A stretch of DNA of 64,000 nt, from NCBI GenBank assembly GCA_002205965.3, contig NADL03000028.1:248001-312000 (forward strand), in the 5' to 3' direction. Positions 39,198 through 50,318 of this stretch are shown one piece after another. Each line of letters starts with the position of its first letter. Position 1 is the first letter of the stretch. The notes below the pieces were generated by a model, which did not search any database, was not told the origin of the DNA, and saw only the letters and a program-made list of their open reading frames with translations. This DNA comes from Kappaphycus alvarezii. Taxonomy: Eukaryota > Rhodophyta > Florideophyceae > Gigartinales > Solieriaceae. Position numbers and translations under genes: made by a program.

Positions 39198-39509
39198 CTA
39201 GCCTAGAGAGAACCTGTTGCCTCGGCTTGTCGAAACTGTTAAATTGAGGGCCACAAGCAACTCGCTTGCACTCATTTCCCCCTTCGAGGCATCCCGAACC
39301 AACCTCCTCTTTGCGACCGCTGTCAATTTGCGGGGCTTTAGGGTCTTTCTTTCTGAATTACCTATGGCTACCCTTCTTAGGAACCTCCCCACCGTTTCCC
39401 GGTCGCGGTTGATCAGATAAATCGCTCTGCCTGAAAACATCTTATGATTGTACGCAAGTATTTTGCCACTTTTCGATCCGTGACAAATTTTTCGTGACAA
39501 ATTTTGCAC
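39198..39509 (-). pseudogene. Tc1-like transposase, N-terminal DNA-binding part
   Basis: GKILAYNHKMFSGRAIYLIN then RDRETVGRFL is a helix-turn-helix of the pattern G-x-I-x-x-x-x-x-x-G-x-S-x-R-x-I-A. LKPRKLTAVAKRRLVRDASK then GEMSASELL is the second helical domain. The start Met at 39,509 gives a normal N terminus for the family. The frame is lost after residue 103. Confidence 0.85.
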
Positions 39510-39814
39510 GGCCTAATGCTTATGCAGTGGGCATAAATCCTGTGGGAGAATTACGGCATGGCGTTGAAAGGAACCCGTCTAGCTTTGGCGGGCTGTATTT
39601 AAAATTATTACGCGCTTCTTTGGTTTGAATATCTTGGGGTTTAATAAATTTCGCGCCCTCATGGGTCCTGTTTAAGTTTTTACGTGTAGCTACTTGTATG
39701 TTCGTTGCCGTATAAAGCAAGTCTCACAGTTGAATCTAGAATTAGAACTGTGTAAGAATGTGTAGGTTTTGAGAGGAGAACGTTTTCCATATAGCAGGAG
39801 CATCGATGATTGAT

Positions 39815-39842
39815 GGTGGGGCTAAGTGAATTTCGCACACTG
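39815..39842 (-). repeat. Right terminal inverted repeat of the Tc1/mariner element
   Basis: Reverse complement begins CAGTGTGCGAAATTCACTTA and differs from the left end by one base in the first 20. It is followed by TA at 39,843-39,844. Confidence 0.9.
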
Positions 39843-39913
39843 TAGATAAGTTTTTATTCAAGGTGGTAACATTGCCGATGTACGTTGCGTAGTTCGTCCT
39901 TTGTGAACATAAT

Positions 39914-40460
39914 CTAGCTACAGGCGTTCAAAACAATAAACGTGTACCCGAATTTCCTTTTCAACTCTATTTCCCATTGATTGTTTTGAAGGACCATCTT
40001 GTTAGTCGAAAGTTTAAAAGATACCTCATAATCATCCAGGAATTTTAATCTGATCAGGAGCGGGACATCTGGTTTAACAACGTCAGCGTCGATGGGAATG
40101 AAAATTTCATTATTAGCCGGGATGCGTATGTTCAAGTATCCCATTTATTTGTGCCTTTTGTTGCATAATTTGTAGAAAAGATGCCTTCTGTTGTCTTTAA
40201 GAGCGAACGCATCCTCATAAGGTTGCAACATGCCTTTGCTTGTTTTTTCATATGAATAATTTTCGCGCCTCTGTATCGACACTGGCGCCATAAAATTCAT
40301 TCTTTTCCTCTGCTGTGTTATGAAATGCCTTAAAAGCAGAGCGATACTCGCTCAAGATTGTCAGTGTAGATACTTTATCTGCATATGATTCTGGTTCATG
40401 CATTTCTTGGTATGCGTCTATGTCGCTCGGTTCATTTTTCCCATACTCTACAGCTTTCAA
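39914..40460 (-). pseudogene. copia aspartic protease remnant
   Basis: EFYGASVDTEARKLFI (about 40,295-40,248) corresponds to the D-T-G-A active site with Gly changed to Glu. NIRIPANNEIFIPIDADVVK then PDVPLLIRLKFLDDYEV (40,144-40,030) matches the downstream D-V-V-x-A-D-V-P-x-L-(I/L)-G-L-D-x-L-D motif of copia-type proteases. The two halves are in different frames. Confidence 0.7.
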
Positions 40461-42531
40461 GCCCTTTGGAAGGAACTATTCTCTGAGGGTTAGTTGACAT
40501 AGAATGGAGAATTCCGATATCCATAGCAGACATCGGACTTTTGAATACTTGCCTATCTGTTTGTTCATCTGCTTCATCATCCATTCGCTCGAACTCTGGT
40601 GACGATTCAGAGTCCAGTTGGTAAAAAAGTTCCTCAAGCACGTGGTGAGTCTTGTTTTCCACGGACTAGTTCTTTCGGGAGTAGTATTCAAGCTTGTTTG
40701 CAGCGTCATGAGCAATTTTAAGTGTCTTTTTGCAGACCTTCACGATATAAAATTTATCTCTGCATTTAAAGCATCCAGTAATGGACGGAGGGTGGAACTT
40801 GTCGTTCATCGACGTTGTTCCTCGATAAATATCTTCGCGTTTAGTTGCGTCTTATTGATCATCGCCTTCGAACATATCTTCCCTGGTCACTGAACAGAAT
40901 ACCAGATGCTTCTTCGACGCGTATATTGGTAGTTCTGGCTTGTGTCAATATTTCATCTTTCAGGCGTGCCATCTCAGCTCCCTACTGAGTTGTAATTGTG
41001 CTCTTAACTCCTCATAGAGTTGCCGAAAATTCAATCTGCACGATTCCACGCGAGTCAACTGTTCTGTTACCCAAAGATATCCTGCGACTGCAAAGGATAG
41101 AAACTCCACCTTGTGCAAGTCACTGTGGTGAGCAACTGGGGCCTTTTTGTATAGCTGAATGAATTTTTTTAGGCCTTCTCTAAAGCAGCTGCAGTTTCTA
41201 TGCCCTCTGCAACGTACCTGCCCATTTGAATGGATTTCAGAAAATTGTTGACTTCGTTCTGTTGTAAAATGGAATCTTATTTCTTTTCCACATGATCAGC
41301 TGCCTGCTGAAACGACTGGGCACATCAGTAGACGGCGTCAGGCTAGAAGTATTTTTAATCCCCTCTTAACAATTTTAAGTAGAAATTTCAGCCTCTGTGA
41401 TGTGCGTACATTGTAATCTCGTGCGATCTAGTAGTATCTGTCAACGTAATCTTGCCAGCACTCCTCTATGTCTCCCGAGAACTTTTTTCGTTCTCCCCTA
41501 GCCTAATTGCCATTTTTGGGCCAGTCTTTCTGCACCTTACAGCGTTGAGTCTGAGATTCTCTGAGCAGGCTCTGGTATGGCAGCGTCTATATTACGGTTT
41601 CATCGACATGCTACAATCACCCCTTCACAGTTTCAATGGCATCTTTCTTGTAACTACCGTCTGAATATAAGTTTTATTCAAGGTTTTTTAATATTCTCTT
41701 CAGTGTTTAGTGTTGATATTGCTCTAGAATTTTCCCCAAAAATTTAGCTTGAGGAAATATCTCAGCAACGGTATTCATTATAGGTGGTACCTGTAATGGA
41801 CTCATCTTTCTCCAATATACGGATAGAAGTAAAAGATCCCCTTTTCACTGTGTCCAGATCTCGACAACAGCCCATAGTAGTGTACCTTTATATTTTGTCC
41901 ATTTTGGTTTGAAAATCATGCACCGCTATTTTGATCTGACACTAAAGGGTTCTCTGTGTTCTATGCTGGCTTTTTCATGTTGCATTCACAACATTACCGT
42001 CCTAAATGACGAGATTTTTTTGGAGGCCGTTTCCCGTTTCTCGTCTTACTCATGGTTGCAATTCGGTGAAGGATTCGGAAGATTCGGAATAACCTTCAAG
42101 AAGAAACCACAACTCAGAGGCCGCCCAGTTGACACAGGTTGACCCCGGTCATACGAGGAGAATTTTGAGCAGAGTCAAACGGAATAGCGGATCGAGCACA
42201 CGCGACAACAAGTCTGCAAAAATAGTCGCAAGACTGTCTAGATTGCACCGCACCGGTGAACACAGTAGCCAGGCACCCGCAGGATTCTTTCAGAACTTTA
42301 GACAGAGTCGAGCACACAAAGGCTAATCCTTTGTGCTAGAGAAGCGAAAGCCTACGCCAATCCAATTGTTTCAAGTCCCCAATCGTCTCCCTCCTGTCTT
42401 AGTAATCTGAAGAAATCAATTTTGCCTGTCACTGTGGTTGTTGAAATGATTGTTGTTCAATTTTTCTTTTTTTATGTCTTAATATTTCAACTTTTGCCCA
42501 GATTGAAACAGATTCCGGAATTTGAGTAGTC
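40461..42531 (-). pseudogene. Presumed copia gag region, decayed
   Basis: It lies between the protease and the 5' LTR, where gag should be. Minus-strand frames at 40,432-40,715 encode an acidic linker (ELFYQLDSESSPEFERMDDE) typical of the region before the protease. No zinc knuckle found, so the call rests on position. Confidence 0.4.
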
Positions 42532-42802
42532 TGGGTATAGCGCCGACGACCGGCGTCTAAATGCAGCACCCGACGTTTGTTGTTTCCCTCTAATTCGTTT
42601 CTCTGGTTCTTGCCTTGCCTCCACCCCAGACGCAATGGCAAAACCTGACCATTCTTTCTAGTTTCCTGTGTAGTGCCCTTGAGCAATGTGTCGCGGTGGT
42701 AAATTGAAAATGACTATAAAATCACACTAGGAGATGACGTCGCGAGCGACAAGTGTACTGTATGATAAACTATAGCGTTATTAAAATCAGACGCGATATT
42801 AG
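42532..42802 (-). repeat. 5' LTR of the copia element
   Basis: Partner of 35,482-35,752 with many substitutions, so the insertion is old. A variant of the palindrome is present (GTCGCGAGCGAC). Confidence 0.75.
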
Positions 42803-43159
42803 GCCTTTTTAATTAAGAAAAGTTATGTTACTTTACAAATCATGCGATTCTGGTGTGCTCTTATTTTTCATTTAAAAGAAGTCTGCTGAAAAATATCTTA
42901 TATATGTTTGTTATTTACACAAGCTCAACTGTAAACTGCAGGACTTTGATTGTTCAGAAATTTCTGAAATGGTATGGTGTGGGCGACAACAGAGACCCTT
43001 CTTCATGTTCACTTGAAAAGCACTGTCACTTTGGGTCATGGACCTGTTAAACAACACTGATGTGCTGATGGCAGTAGCTTTTCCGCAGCGATCAATGCAG
43101 CAGGCGGCCGAGACCCACGGTACCTATCGCGCAATGCTGTTCTCAACTCAGCTCTTCAA

Positions 43160-44250
43160 ACCATGCGCATGAACACAGATGACTGTGAAGAATGGGAGAA
43201 ATCAATGGTTGTGGGACGAGATTTTTACGATCGATGGCCTTCCGAAGTCAATTTATGCGTGGAAGGGCGACACTGACGAGTATAAACGCGTAGGGTGAAC
43301 TAGATCCTGATGTCGCCTTTTGAAACTGTCTGTCACATGAGTCGCGAAGCGTTTGATGAACTTTTTCTGTTGCGCGAATCAGAGCTTGCTAAACCGTTAA
43401 AAGTCACACTGGACTTTCAGGAGGTAGACCATCGCATTCCGAGGAAGAAGGTCATGAGCGCAAGGGAGCTCTTGCTTTTCTATTTCGATGTACTCGGCGG
43501 AACAAACGAAGGTGGGGAAGGAGAGAACCGCGTTGGTAAAAGGTTTGGAATCTCTAGCGGTACCGTCTCAAACTACTTCCGACATTGTTTGTATGCAGTG
43601 TGTACTGCCTAGTCACATCTTTTCCAGGGCGAGTTTCTTGACCTTCAGCTGACGAGCGTTCATTGTGTCATGGTCTGATCATCGGCTTCCAAAATTGCGT
43701 TTTTTTGTCACGGTAACAAGAATCAAAGAAGGAGACCTGGTCATGATGAGATGCAAGAAAGATTGTACGATGGCTACAAGATGGTGTATGCATTTTCGAT
43801 TATCGTATTCTGTGATATATTCGGAAGGTTTATTCGTGTCTAAATCACTGATAAGGGAGCTGAAAGCGACCGTAACATGTACACCTAGTCTCCAATCTAC
43901 AGATTTAGAGAGCACCTTTCGGATGGAGAGCACGGAATGGCTGACATGGGTTCGCCGGGGATGGAGAAATAGTCATTCCATACAAGTAAAACGAGAGCAC
44001 GGAGTGGATTCTTAGGAGTAGTAATAATCGCGACATCCGATCTCAGCGCATGGTTAGCGAATGGAGAATTGGATACATCAATAACCGGTTCAGAATTTTC
44101 CTCGGAAAATGGCGATTTGGTGACACGCTTTCTGTATGGCCTACAAAAGCGCAGTGCTGTTGGAAAATTGGACTTTTGACAGGCGTGGTTTCGCCTTGAT
44201 TAATATAGAACAGTACATAGAGAAGTTGAAGCAGCATGAAAATTCGTTTA
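43160..44250 (+). pseudogene. PIF/Harbinger-type DDE transposase remnant
   Basis: SPFETVCHMSREAFDELFLL (43,310-) and RVGKRFGISSGTVSNYFRHC are the N-terminal helices and HTH of DDE_Tnp_4 transposases. In other frames there follow YDGYKMVYAFSIIVFCD, KGAESDR (second Asp region), LSDGEHGMADMG (third catalytic region, about 43,915-43,950) and SEWRIGYINNRFRIFLGKW (C-terminal helix, about 44,050-44,110). Stops and frameshifts separate the blocks. Terminal inverted repeats were not found. The element may be cut on its right by the LINE insertion. Confidence 0.8.
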
Positions 44251-44259
44251 ATTAAACAA

Positions 44260-45335
44260 GATGGTTTGAGGGAGACGGGAGAGTAGGCCACCAAGCTTCA
44301 GTCTTCTTCCACTGAACATGGAAGCGTATAGAGACACCTTGAGCCTGTAAGTATTCGAGGACTTCACGCGCGTGCAGTTAAGGAACAACAATATTCATAT
44401 CATCTGCGTAGGCAGTCAGGACCTTGACGTTGTCATCAAATTTGGAGAGTAAATCGTCAATCAGTGGTTGCAGAGCAATCGCGAAGAGTAGCATACTAAG
44501 CGATCCCCTTGCTGGGACCCTTTAAGGCTTAAGATTTAAACATGCCAAAGAAAAGTGTCGGAGGGGAGCTGAAAAGGGAGTGAACGAATCGAGCGAGGCC
44601 TGGGACCCGTGTAGCGACACTGGCCAAAATTCGGGTACGCTCGATACATTTGAAGGCGTTACGGGCGTCAATGGTAAGCAGTACGTAGGGAAAGTGCGAT
44701 GCGTGGCCACGAAGGAACGAGTAGCATGTATTATACATCCCAGGGCCAGCTGATGGGGATGAAGTTATTTGAGAATAGTAGAGTCAGTGGAAGCACGGCG
44801 CATGAGGAGACGACAGATAAATCGGCGTATAATTCCTCCAATAGCAATGGGCTGTAGCTTAGTATTGTTAGGTTTCGGGATACCGAGGAGGAGGGCACTG
44901 GAGAATGAAGACGTGAACTGGGAGGGGATTTTTCCAGCGATGCTGTAATTCACGAAATCGGTAAAGGCTGAGAGAGAGGAATGGGTCGGCTTTGGCCCCC
45001 TGGATCATGAGCAAGGGAGCGTAGGACTACTGACGCAGTCCGTCAGGACCAGTGGCACTGTGAAAGGAAAGTGTCGTGGGGGCGAGGCGTACTTCCGCCT
45101 CGGTGAAGATATAGAGAGGAGGAAGCGTGGATGGAGGGGAGGATTGAACCGGCAAGGATGGGGAAGGATGGAGGGATTCCAGAGTAGCAGCGTTGTCTGG
45201 TGCAAGGAGCAGGAGGAGTATCGCAGCAGAGAGACTGGGCGGCTAAGCCCTGTGAATCGCTCGGCTTCTACCGACGTCCTCGGCGCCCTGGTTGGCGAAG
45301 ACTCTGCTTGTCGTCGCTTCTTGCACGCCAAGCAC
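44260..45335 (-). pseudogene. LINE reverse transcriptase, inverted segment
   Basis: Minus strand, high to low: LLGIPKPNNTKLQPIAIGGI then IRRFICRLLMRRAS (about 44,890-44,790), LLTIDARNAFKCIERTRILA then RVPGLARFVHSLFSSPPTLF (44,690-44,550), the GDPL region near 44,510, and TAYADDMNIVVP with the catalytic YADD at 44,399-44,410. This is a non-LTR RT of a type found in algae. The segment ends just after the YADD, at about 44,260, and its 5' end meets the opposite-strand segment near 45,335. Confidence 0.85.
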
Positions 45336-46720
45336 ATGTCTGTACAACGAATGTGGCATCAGCTTCGCCTTCTTCAGGATCCCCAACTCAGTTTTCACCT
45401 TCTCCGACTTTGTGCCAGTGCATCCCGTCTCATATATCTTCTTCGTAGCACTCCGACGCACTTAACCTCTGCAGTAGTATCAGTTCATGATGCTGTCATG
45501 TAACGGATGTTCGAAGATACGCATGTGAGACTCTCGATGACGCCTGGCATTCCGATCAATTTCCCTTCTCAAGGGGTGGTATAGGACTTATTACTGCCTC
45601 CTGGATAGCCAACGCGGCCTACCTCGGTTGTTGTCGCCAGCCTCCCATCTGTCCTCCTTCTATTCTGCGTTCCCCGCCTGTCACCTGATTTCCGCTCCAC
45701 TCGCTTCTCTCCGTTCTCAGCTGCCCCATACCAGCCGTTTCGCTTGCAATCCTAGTCAATTGCTTTCGTCAGGCCATCAGGAATCCCCGGTTCCCCCCTC
45801 GTGGCTTGCAGCATGCACTGACTACTGAGCTCGTGGACTACAAGTATGATCGCTTCACGGCATCCCTCACCCCTGTTTCCAAAACGCGTCATGTATCTAC
45901 CACTGCTTCCTCGTCCTCATTACCCTTCTCCACTCTTCCACTCAGCGGTAACGGTGCCCGCGCTGCTCCTGAAGTCTGGATTACTATGGTCTGTTTACGT
46001 CTCGGCGAGCCACTTTTCTCTGGATCCCGTTCATGCACCATATTTCCCGTTCAACTGCCATGCTAGATGTTCATGTCATCACGCCATGGTGTGCAGTACT
46101 GGCGCCGGTAGCGTTCGCCGCCACGACGCACTTCGTGACGAGCTAGCTCGGTCCATCCGCCATACTGCTCTACTCCACGGTGTTCGCTTTCTCGGGAGCA
46201 GCGCTTTCCAGATCCTCCACATCTTCTTCTGGCTTCCTTGCGGCCTCCCAACTGACCAGAGAGGAACGACAGGCTCGAATTGACCACATTTATCCTTCTG
46301 CTTCTTCCGCGACCCAGCTCCGCCTAGATGTGTTTATTAATGACTCCGAGTTCACTGCCAGCCCGCAGGCCTTTGATGTCTCTGTCATCAGTCCGCACTC
46401 ATCCGGGTTTCGTTCTTGTCCTCCACATGGCCATATCTCCAAGAAAGAATCAGAAAACGCCACCATTACCATACTTTATGCGAATACTACGACTGGACCT
46501 TCACCCTATGGTTGCTGATGTCTATGGTTGCATTGGACCCGGGTTTGATCAAGCCGTGCAACAAGTCGCCCACTTTCTCGCCAGCAAGCGTGATACCTCT
46601 GTTTTCGCCGAGAAACATTCGCTCCTCGTTAGATTCGTATGCCTGATTGTCCAATACGTTGCTACATCCATTAATCGGCGGCGTCTTGACCAGACCATTG
46701 ATTTGGCCCCTGCTGTGTAG
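45330..46720 (+). pseudogene. LINE polyprotein, 3' segment (post-RT and zinc-ribbon region)
   Basis: Plus strand: RMWHQLRLLQDPQLSFHLLR then LCASASRLIYLLRSTP (45,345-45,450), LDDAWHSDQFPFSRGGIGLI (about 45,530-45,590), EVWITMVCLRLGEPLF, CHHAMVC...RRHDALRDELARSIR (about 46,075-46,165), RLDVFIN...FDVSVISPH (46,320-46,400) and FTPMVADVYGCIGPGFDQAV then QQVAHFL (about 46,500-46,580). These follow the RT in this LINE type, in the correct order, but on the strand opposite to the RT at 44.3-45.3 kb. Confidence 0.75.
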
Positions 46721-46794
46721 TCCCAGGCCCTGCGCTGTATCGGGCTAGCAGTCCTTGAGTATTGATCATTAAAGGTGATGCTTTCGTTTAGTTA

Positions 46795-46926
46795 ATGGCG
46801 GGAACGAAAAGTCTTAAGCACGGAGCGAAGCTCGGAGGACGCGCGGAGCGCGGCCGTGGGGGTCGGAAGGGACGCCCTCGGAGCGACGCCCCGGCCATTA
46901 CTGATAAAATTGCACGTTGAAAACGC
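46795..46926 (+). other. GC-rich block with a small basic open frame
   Basis: An ATG at 46,795 opens 41 codons of a Gly/Arg/Lys-rich peptide (MAGTKSLKHGAKLGG...). The block is much richer in GC than the surroundings and contains several GGAGC/GAGCG repeats. No homologue recognised. It could be the 3' end of the LINE, a decayed tail, or part of the untranslated region of the adjacent minus-strand gene. Confidence 0.3.
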
Positions 46927-47911
46927 TCACGAAGCATTCTTGTTGCTATCGTTTTCCCGATTCTCCATTGGCTCCGGGAGAGTTGAATAGGCCTCAACTG
47001 AGGTACTTAGAACTCCGGTGGAGTCTGTCGGGGTTTCATCAGTGTCCTCGCAGAGATTTAGATCCATGGTAAGCTCCTCCCTGACGAAAGAAGTTGGAGG
47101 GCGTAAAGCGATTTCTGGAACTGGAAGTCCGTTCTTCTGTTCCGTCAAGTCCAGGAAGGATCCAAACAACTTGCACGAATGTACGCTGACTTCAACATTG
47201 GCAGCAGCGGCGTTTGCAGTCAGCATTTGAGCCCTCAGATTCTGCAGCATGATATTCGTGTCCTGCTTGCGCTTCTTCTCTTTTGCGGGGCCTAAATTCG
47301 ACTTGGCCAACGCATAGGCAGCCTTCCTTTTCTCAATTCGAGCGAATTTCTGGTGAAGGGATTCCCTTTGTCGCTGCATTGATTTGCGGGCATCACTTTC
47401 TGTTGATTCCTTCCTCTTCTCCACCTCTACCTTCCATTCCAACACTATCTGGTCAAGTAAATGCTCAGCACCGTCCGGCTTGCACCCATCTCTTACCATT
47501 GCCACTAACTCCCCTTGTTCTCCCACAATCGCCTGTCACTTGTTTGATAGTCCCGTAACTGTACTTGCGATGTAGCCTACGTTGCTTCCCGTGACTGTAA
47601 CCATGTGCTCACGCTTTCACATGATTTCGTGCTGCAACTGATCCGTGACCTTCTTGATCTGTATAATGTCTTGTGCGCGCTGTATGGGCAACATCAGCCG
47701 AGGTGTTCTCCAAAGTGTTGCCTTTCTGGCATGCAGCACCCCTTGCAGTTAGTTGCTATCTGATCCATGCGCGCTCAATGCCGTTCGGTCGAAATAGCTC
47801 ACACTTATGCTTCGAATGCGTACTGAGTGATGATGTTGCCCTGATGGATATAGCGCTAAATGATGTTGCAGGAAGCATGGGTTCCTGGGTGGGCCGGGTA
47901 GGTGGATTCAT
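46927..47911 (-). CDS. Hypothetical coiled-coil protein
   Basis: The clearest part is a 199-codon frame (47,526-46,927): VLEWKVEVEKRKESTESDAR leads into a long charged helix rich in K, R, E and Q (ARIEKRKAAYALAKSNLGPA), then an acidic C-terminal tail (DLNLCEDTDETPTDST). Upstream, in other frames, RAQDIIQIKKVTDQLQHEIM and a Pro/Ser-rich N terminus starting MNPPTRPTQEP (ATG at 47,911) probably belong to the same gene, joined across two or three frame breaks. No family recognised. Predicted cytosolic or nuclear; function unknown. A gene carried by a transposon cannot be excluded. Confidence 0.45.
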
Positions 47912-48790
47912 GTCGAAGGTTGAGTTCGTACGGATGGGGATGAGGATGATGGGAACGACCTTGCATCCATTCCTGGTATGGATAGTACTTTTTGACCTAT
48001 GTGTATCTGAATTCCGCCAAAATGATAACAGTAACCTTAATAGTAGCATTCTCTTTGGTTCTGTTAAAACTTCTGTTACACCTCAATCTAGTCTGATTTT
48101 TGCATTTCCGTTATTTCCTAATTAAACACATGTTCAGACCAAATTTTTGCTTATTGTATTTTTTAAGCTTATTTTCTCTTAATTAAAAAAGTCTATTACC
48201 TTTCACATTTCTCACAAGGATTTATTTTGTATTGTGATGGGGCAGACTGTCTTGGTTGGCTTGTCAAGGAGTCAGAGAGAATGATATTCTCGAGACGTGA
48301 GTAACTTTGCCAGAAGTTACTGTCATTTTATGGTCTTACAGTAAGTTGATATGTATAAAGTAGGGACTAGAGAAACAACTGTAGGGTTATTGGATACATT
48401 GCAGTAGAGGTACAGTACAGTACAGTAAGTTGTGGCTTAAAGGGCCGATTGAGAATTACATGGAGTCGCTTCAAGTCATGAAGCGTCAAGTGTTGGCTGC
48501 ACAAACGCACAGGGGGATCAACAGGTGCCACATGGCATTGTGTAGTCCCTAGCAAGGTTTTCCTCCCTCGATATGCTAAATGATGCTTGCTTCAGTCATG
48601 GCAATAGAGATCCAACTGCCATATGCCAGCACATTACCAGTTCATTAATTTTCATGGCAAAAAGTAATGTTTATCATCTGGCACTAGTACAGCGGGGCGC
48701 ACAGCGATGGCCCTTCATGATGCATACGTGTACGTATGGACACATAGACGACGACCATATAGTATCGAACCACTCTTCGCGCACCCTCCA
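47912..48790. promoter_or_regulatory. Divergent spacer upstream of the coiled-coil and hydrolase genes
   Basis: About 880 bp with no recognisable gene. A TACAG tandem tract lies at about 48,411-48,427. Promoters of both divergent neighbours should lie here, but no defined element can be named. Confidence 0.35.
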
Positions 48791-49951
48791 ATGTCGATGA
48801 ATTGACCAATGCATGGTACAAATCAGTGCTGTACGATCGCTCCAACCTCTACAAGCTCTGCCTCGCCTCCCACAACCGCAACATCATCAACGACAACATT
48901 GCCGCATCTCTCCTTCCATGTAAACTCATCGCGATGAATTGCCTATCCTTTATCCACACACCTTTGCACTTCCAAAAAGCCCTCACAAATAACTCCCTCA
49001 TCTCATCACCACGCTCCAATATTCGCATCCGTCGTCGTTGCAAACCCCCACCTACGAGATGTGTCCTGCACATTTCATCACCCGAACACAAACTCCTCCC
49101 TCCCATACCCACAACCAACATGCCACTCTTTCCCCTCCCATCCATCCTGGCAATTCATCGGTCCGCCCTCTCTCAAGGCCCCCTACCAGCCATCATCTAT
49201 CTTGCATTAACCTCCACTCAATCCCTTCAGCTTCCCCCTTCAACCATCCCGCAGTTCACGCTCTATCCCAATCGCAAAACATTCCACTCCCCTTCGAATC
49301 CTCTCCGTCAACCTTCCTTTCCACGGCACAATGCCCGAAAACGAACAAGCCTTGCAAAAATGGGCAACTCTGTATGCCTCCGGTGCCGATCCCGTCTCCA
49401 ATTTCATACGTCGAGTATCACAAGCACTCGATGACCTTGTCGATGCCGGCTACGTGTCCCCCAATGCTGCCGTCGTAACCGGTTTGAGTCGCGGTGCATT
49501 ACTAGCAGGCTTACTCGCTGCAAAGAATCGGCACGTCAGGGCATGTGTCGGATTTGCTCCGGTCACCGTCTTGGCTGATTTGGATGAATTTCACCAAATC
49601 CGCGAAAAGGCAAGCTCCAAATTGGCCAGGGCCAGTCTGATGGATCCAGTTGTGATGAAGGCGTTGCTACGGATGCCCTTGAGATTTTATATGGGCAATC
49701 TAGATCGCAGGGTGGGACCAGAAATGCCTTTGAGGTCGTCCATCAGCTGGCTGAGCAAGCTTCCAAAATGGAGGGCGTTCGATCGCCACCGCACGAGTTT
49801 GTCATGTATTGCAGGTACGGATTGGCAAGCCATTAGACCCCATGTGTTGATTTGCATGGCATTTTTGATTGCTGACTTTTTCGCACAACTTTTACGGTGC
49901 GTGCGCAACCGAAACAGCATCGGAAAGGATGGACACGGGACGCCACCGTAA
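48791..49951 (+). CDS. Alpha/beta hydrolase (prolyl oligopeptidase/dienelactone hydrolase-like)
   Basis: Serine hydrolase fold. The catalytic Ser lies in VTGLSRGALLAGLLAAKN (nucleophile elbow G-x-S-x-G, about 49,483-49,500). GKDGHGTPP at the C terminus (about 49,925-49,950) gives the His. LSVNLPFHG before the elbow is a typical strand-oxyanion segment, and a likely Asp lies in MGNLDRRVG. Substrate unknown. The frame breaks several times: the N-terminal half is split between two frames near 49,080-49,330, and the stretch 49,710-49,890 is best read in another frame (RNAFEVVHQLAEQASKMEGV). The start is uncertain; ATG 48,791 needs one frame correction to enter ELTNAWYKSVLYD. Confidence 0.8.
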
Positions 49952-50318
49952 GTTTGTTTCATCTTCCCGGTTTGCGTTTATCAAAGATGAGCAACTTTCA
50001 CTAACCAACCAATTTAATCAAATGTTAATCGCTTGTTAAGCATAGGGATGTGTTCGAGGCTGGTGCTGAGTACGCTGTTTCTCAGATCAAAGATATATAC
50101 GTAGAGAGGAATAACTAAGGAAGACTATAAGGTAGCAATTATGCAGCTCAGTTCTTCATCTATCAAGCCTTTCTCACAAGCAATCTAGGTTAATCAACCT
50201 AACGCGATCAATTCTGTGAGGTTATGCGACAAGACAACGGGTTCCAAGATTGGGCCAAATCTTGCACAAAGAGCCTCTCTCAAGCTCTGCTAGCGTCCCG
50301 CTGAGCGGGAGAAAGACC
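49952..50318. other. Convergent intergenic spacer
   Basis: Nothing recognised between the hydrolase and the CBM48 gene, which converge here. Confidence 0.5.

Larger units (their letters stand above)
38311..39842 (-). mobile_element. Tc1/mariner-type DNA transposon, complete ends, decayed transposase
   Basis: Inverted terminal repeats of about 26 bp begin CAGTGCGCGAAATTCACTTA at 38,311 and end as its near-perfect complement at 39,842. Both are flanked by TA (38,309-38,310 and 39,843-39,844), the Tc1/mariner target duplication. Total length is 1,532 bp. The transposase is on the minus strand: helix-turn-helix part (39,509-39,198), FTDEKKFNL with the first Asp (about 39,080-39,050), YGVPELIV and GNQNSRNYC (about 38,960-38,900), QDNAPIHTS with the second Asp (about 38,830-38,800) and IIENAWGILARAVF with the Glu (about 38,730-38,690). 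This fits a DD(E/D) Tc1-like enzyme. Frameshifts and stops between blocks make it non-autonomous. Confidence 0.9.
35482..42802 (-). mobile_element. Ty1/copia retrotransposon with both LTRs, interrupted by a Tc1/mariner element
   Basis: Two 271-bp direct repeats (35,482-35,752 and 42,532-42,802) flank a minus-strand copia polyprotein read from high to low coordinates: aspartic protease (about 40,340-39,914), integrase (about 38,250-37,370), RT (about 37,300-36,510) and RNase H (36,253-35,900). A 1.53-kb Tc1/mariner transposon sits between protease and integrase. Without it the element would be about 5.8 kb. RT and RNase H wording (RFVIQGQRD..., FSNDITQAYLQ, CRRVVWSILGGE) is of a different copia lineage from the element at 31-33 kb. 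Stops and frameshifts throughout. Confidence 0.85.

Noticed and set aside
45060..45503. 147-codon plus-strand open frame across the LINE junction
   Set aside because: Its first half is the antisense of the inverted RT segment; only the second half carries a LINE signature, so it is a chance fusion at the inversion point.
47673..48125. 150-codon plus-strand open frame
   Set aside because: No domain, and it is antisense to the more plausible Pro/Ser-rich N terminus of the coiled-coil gene.
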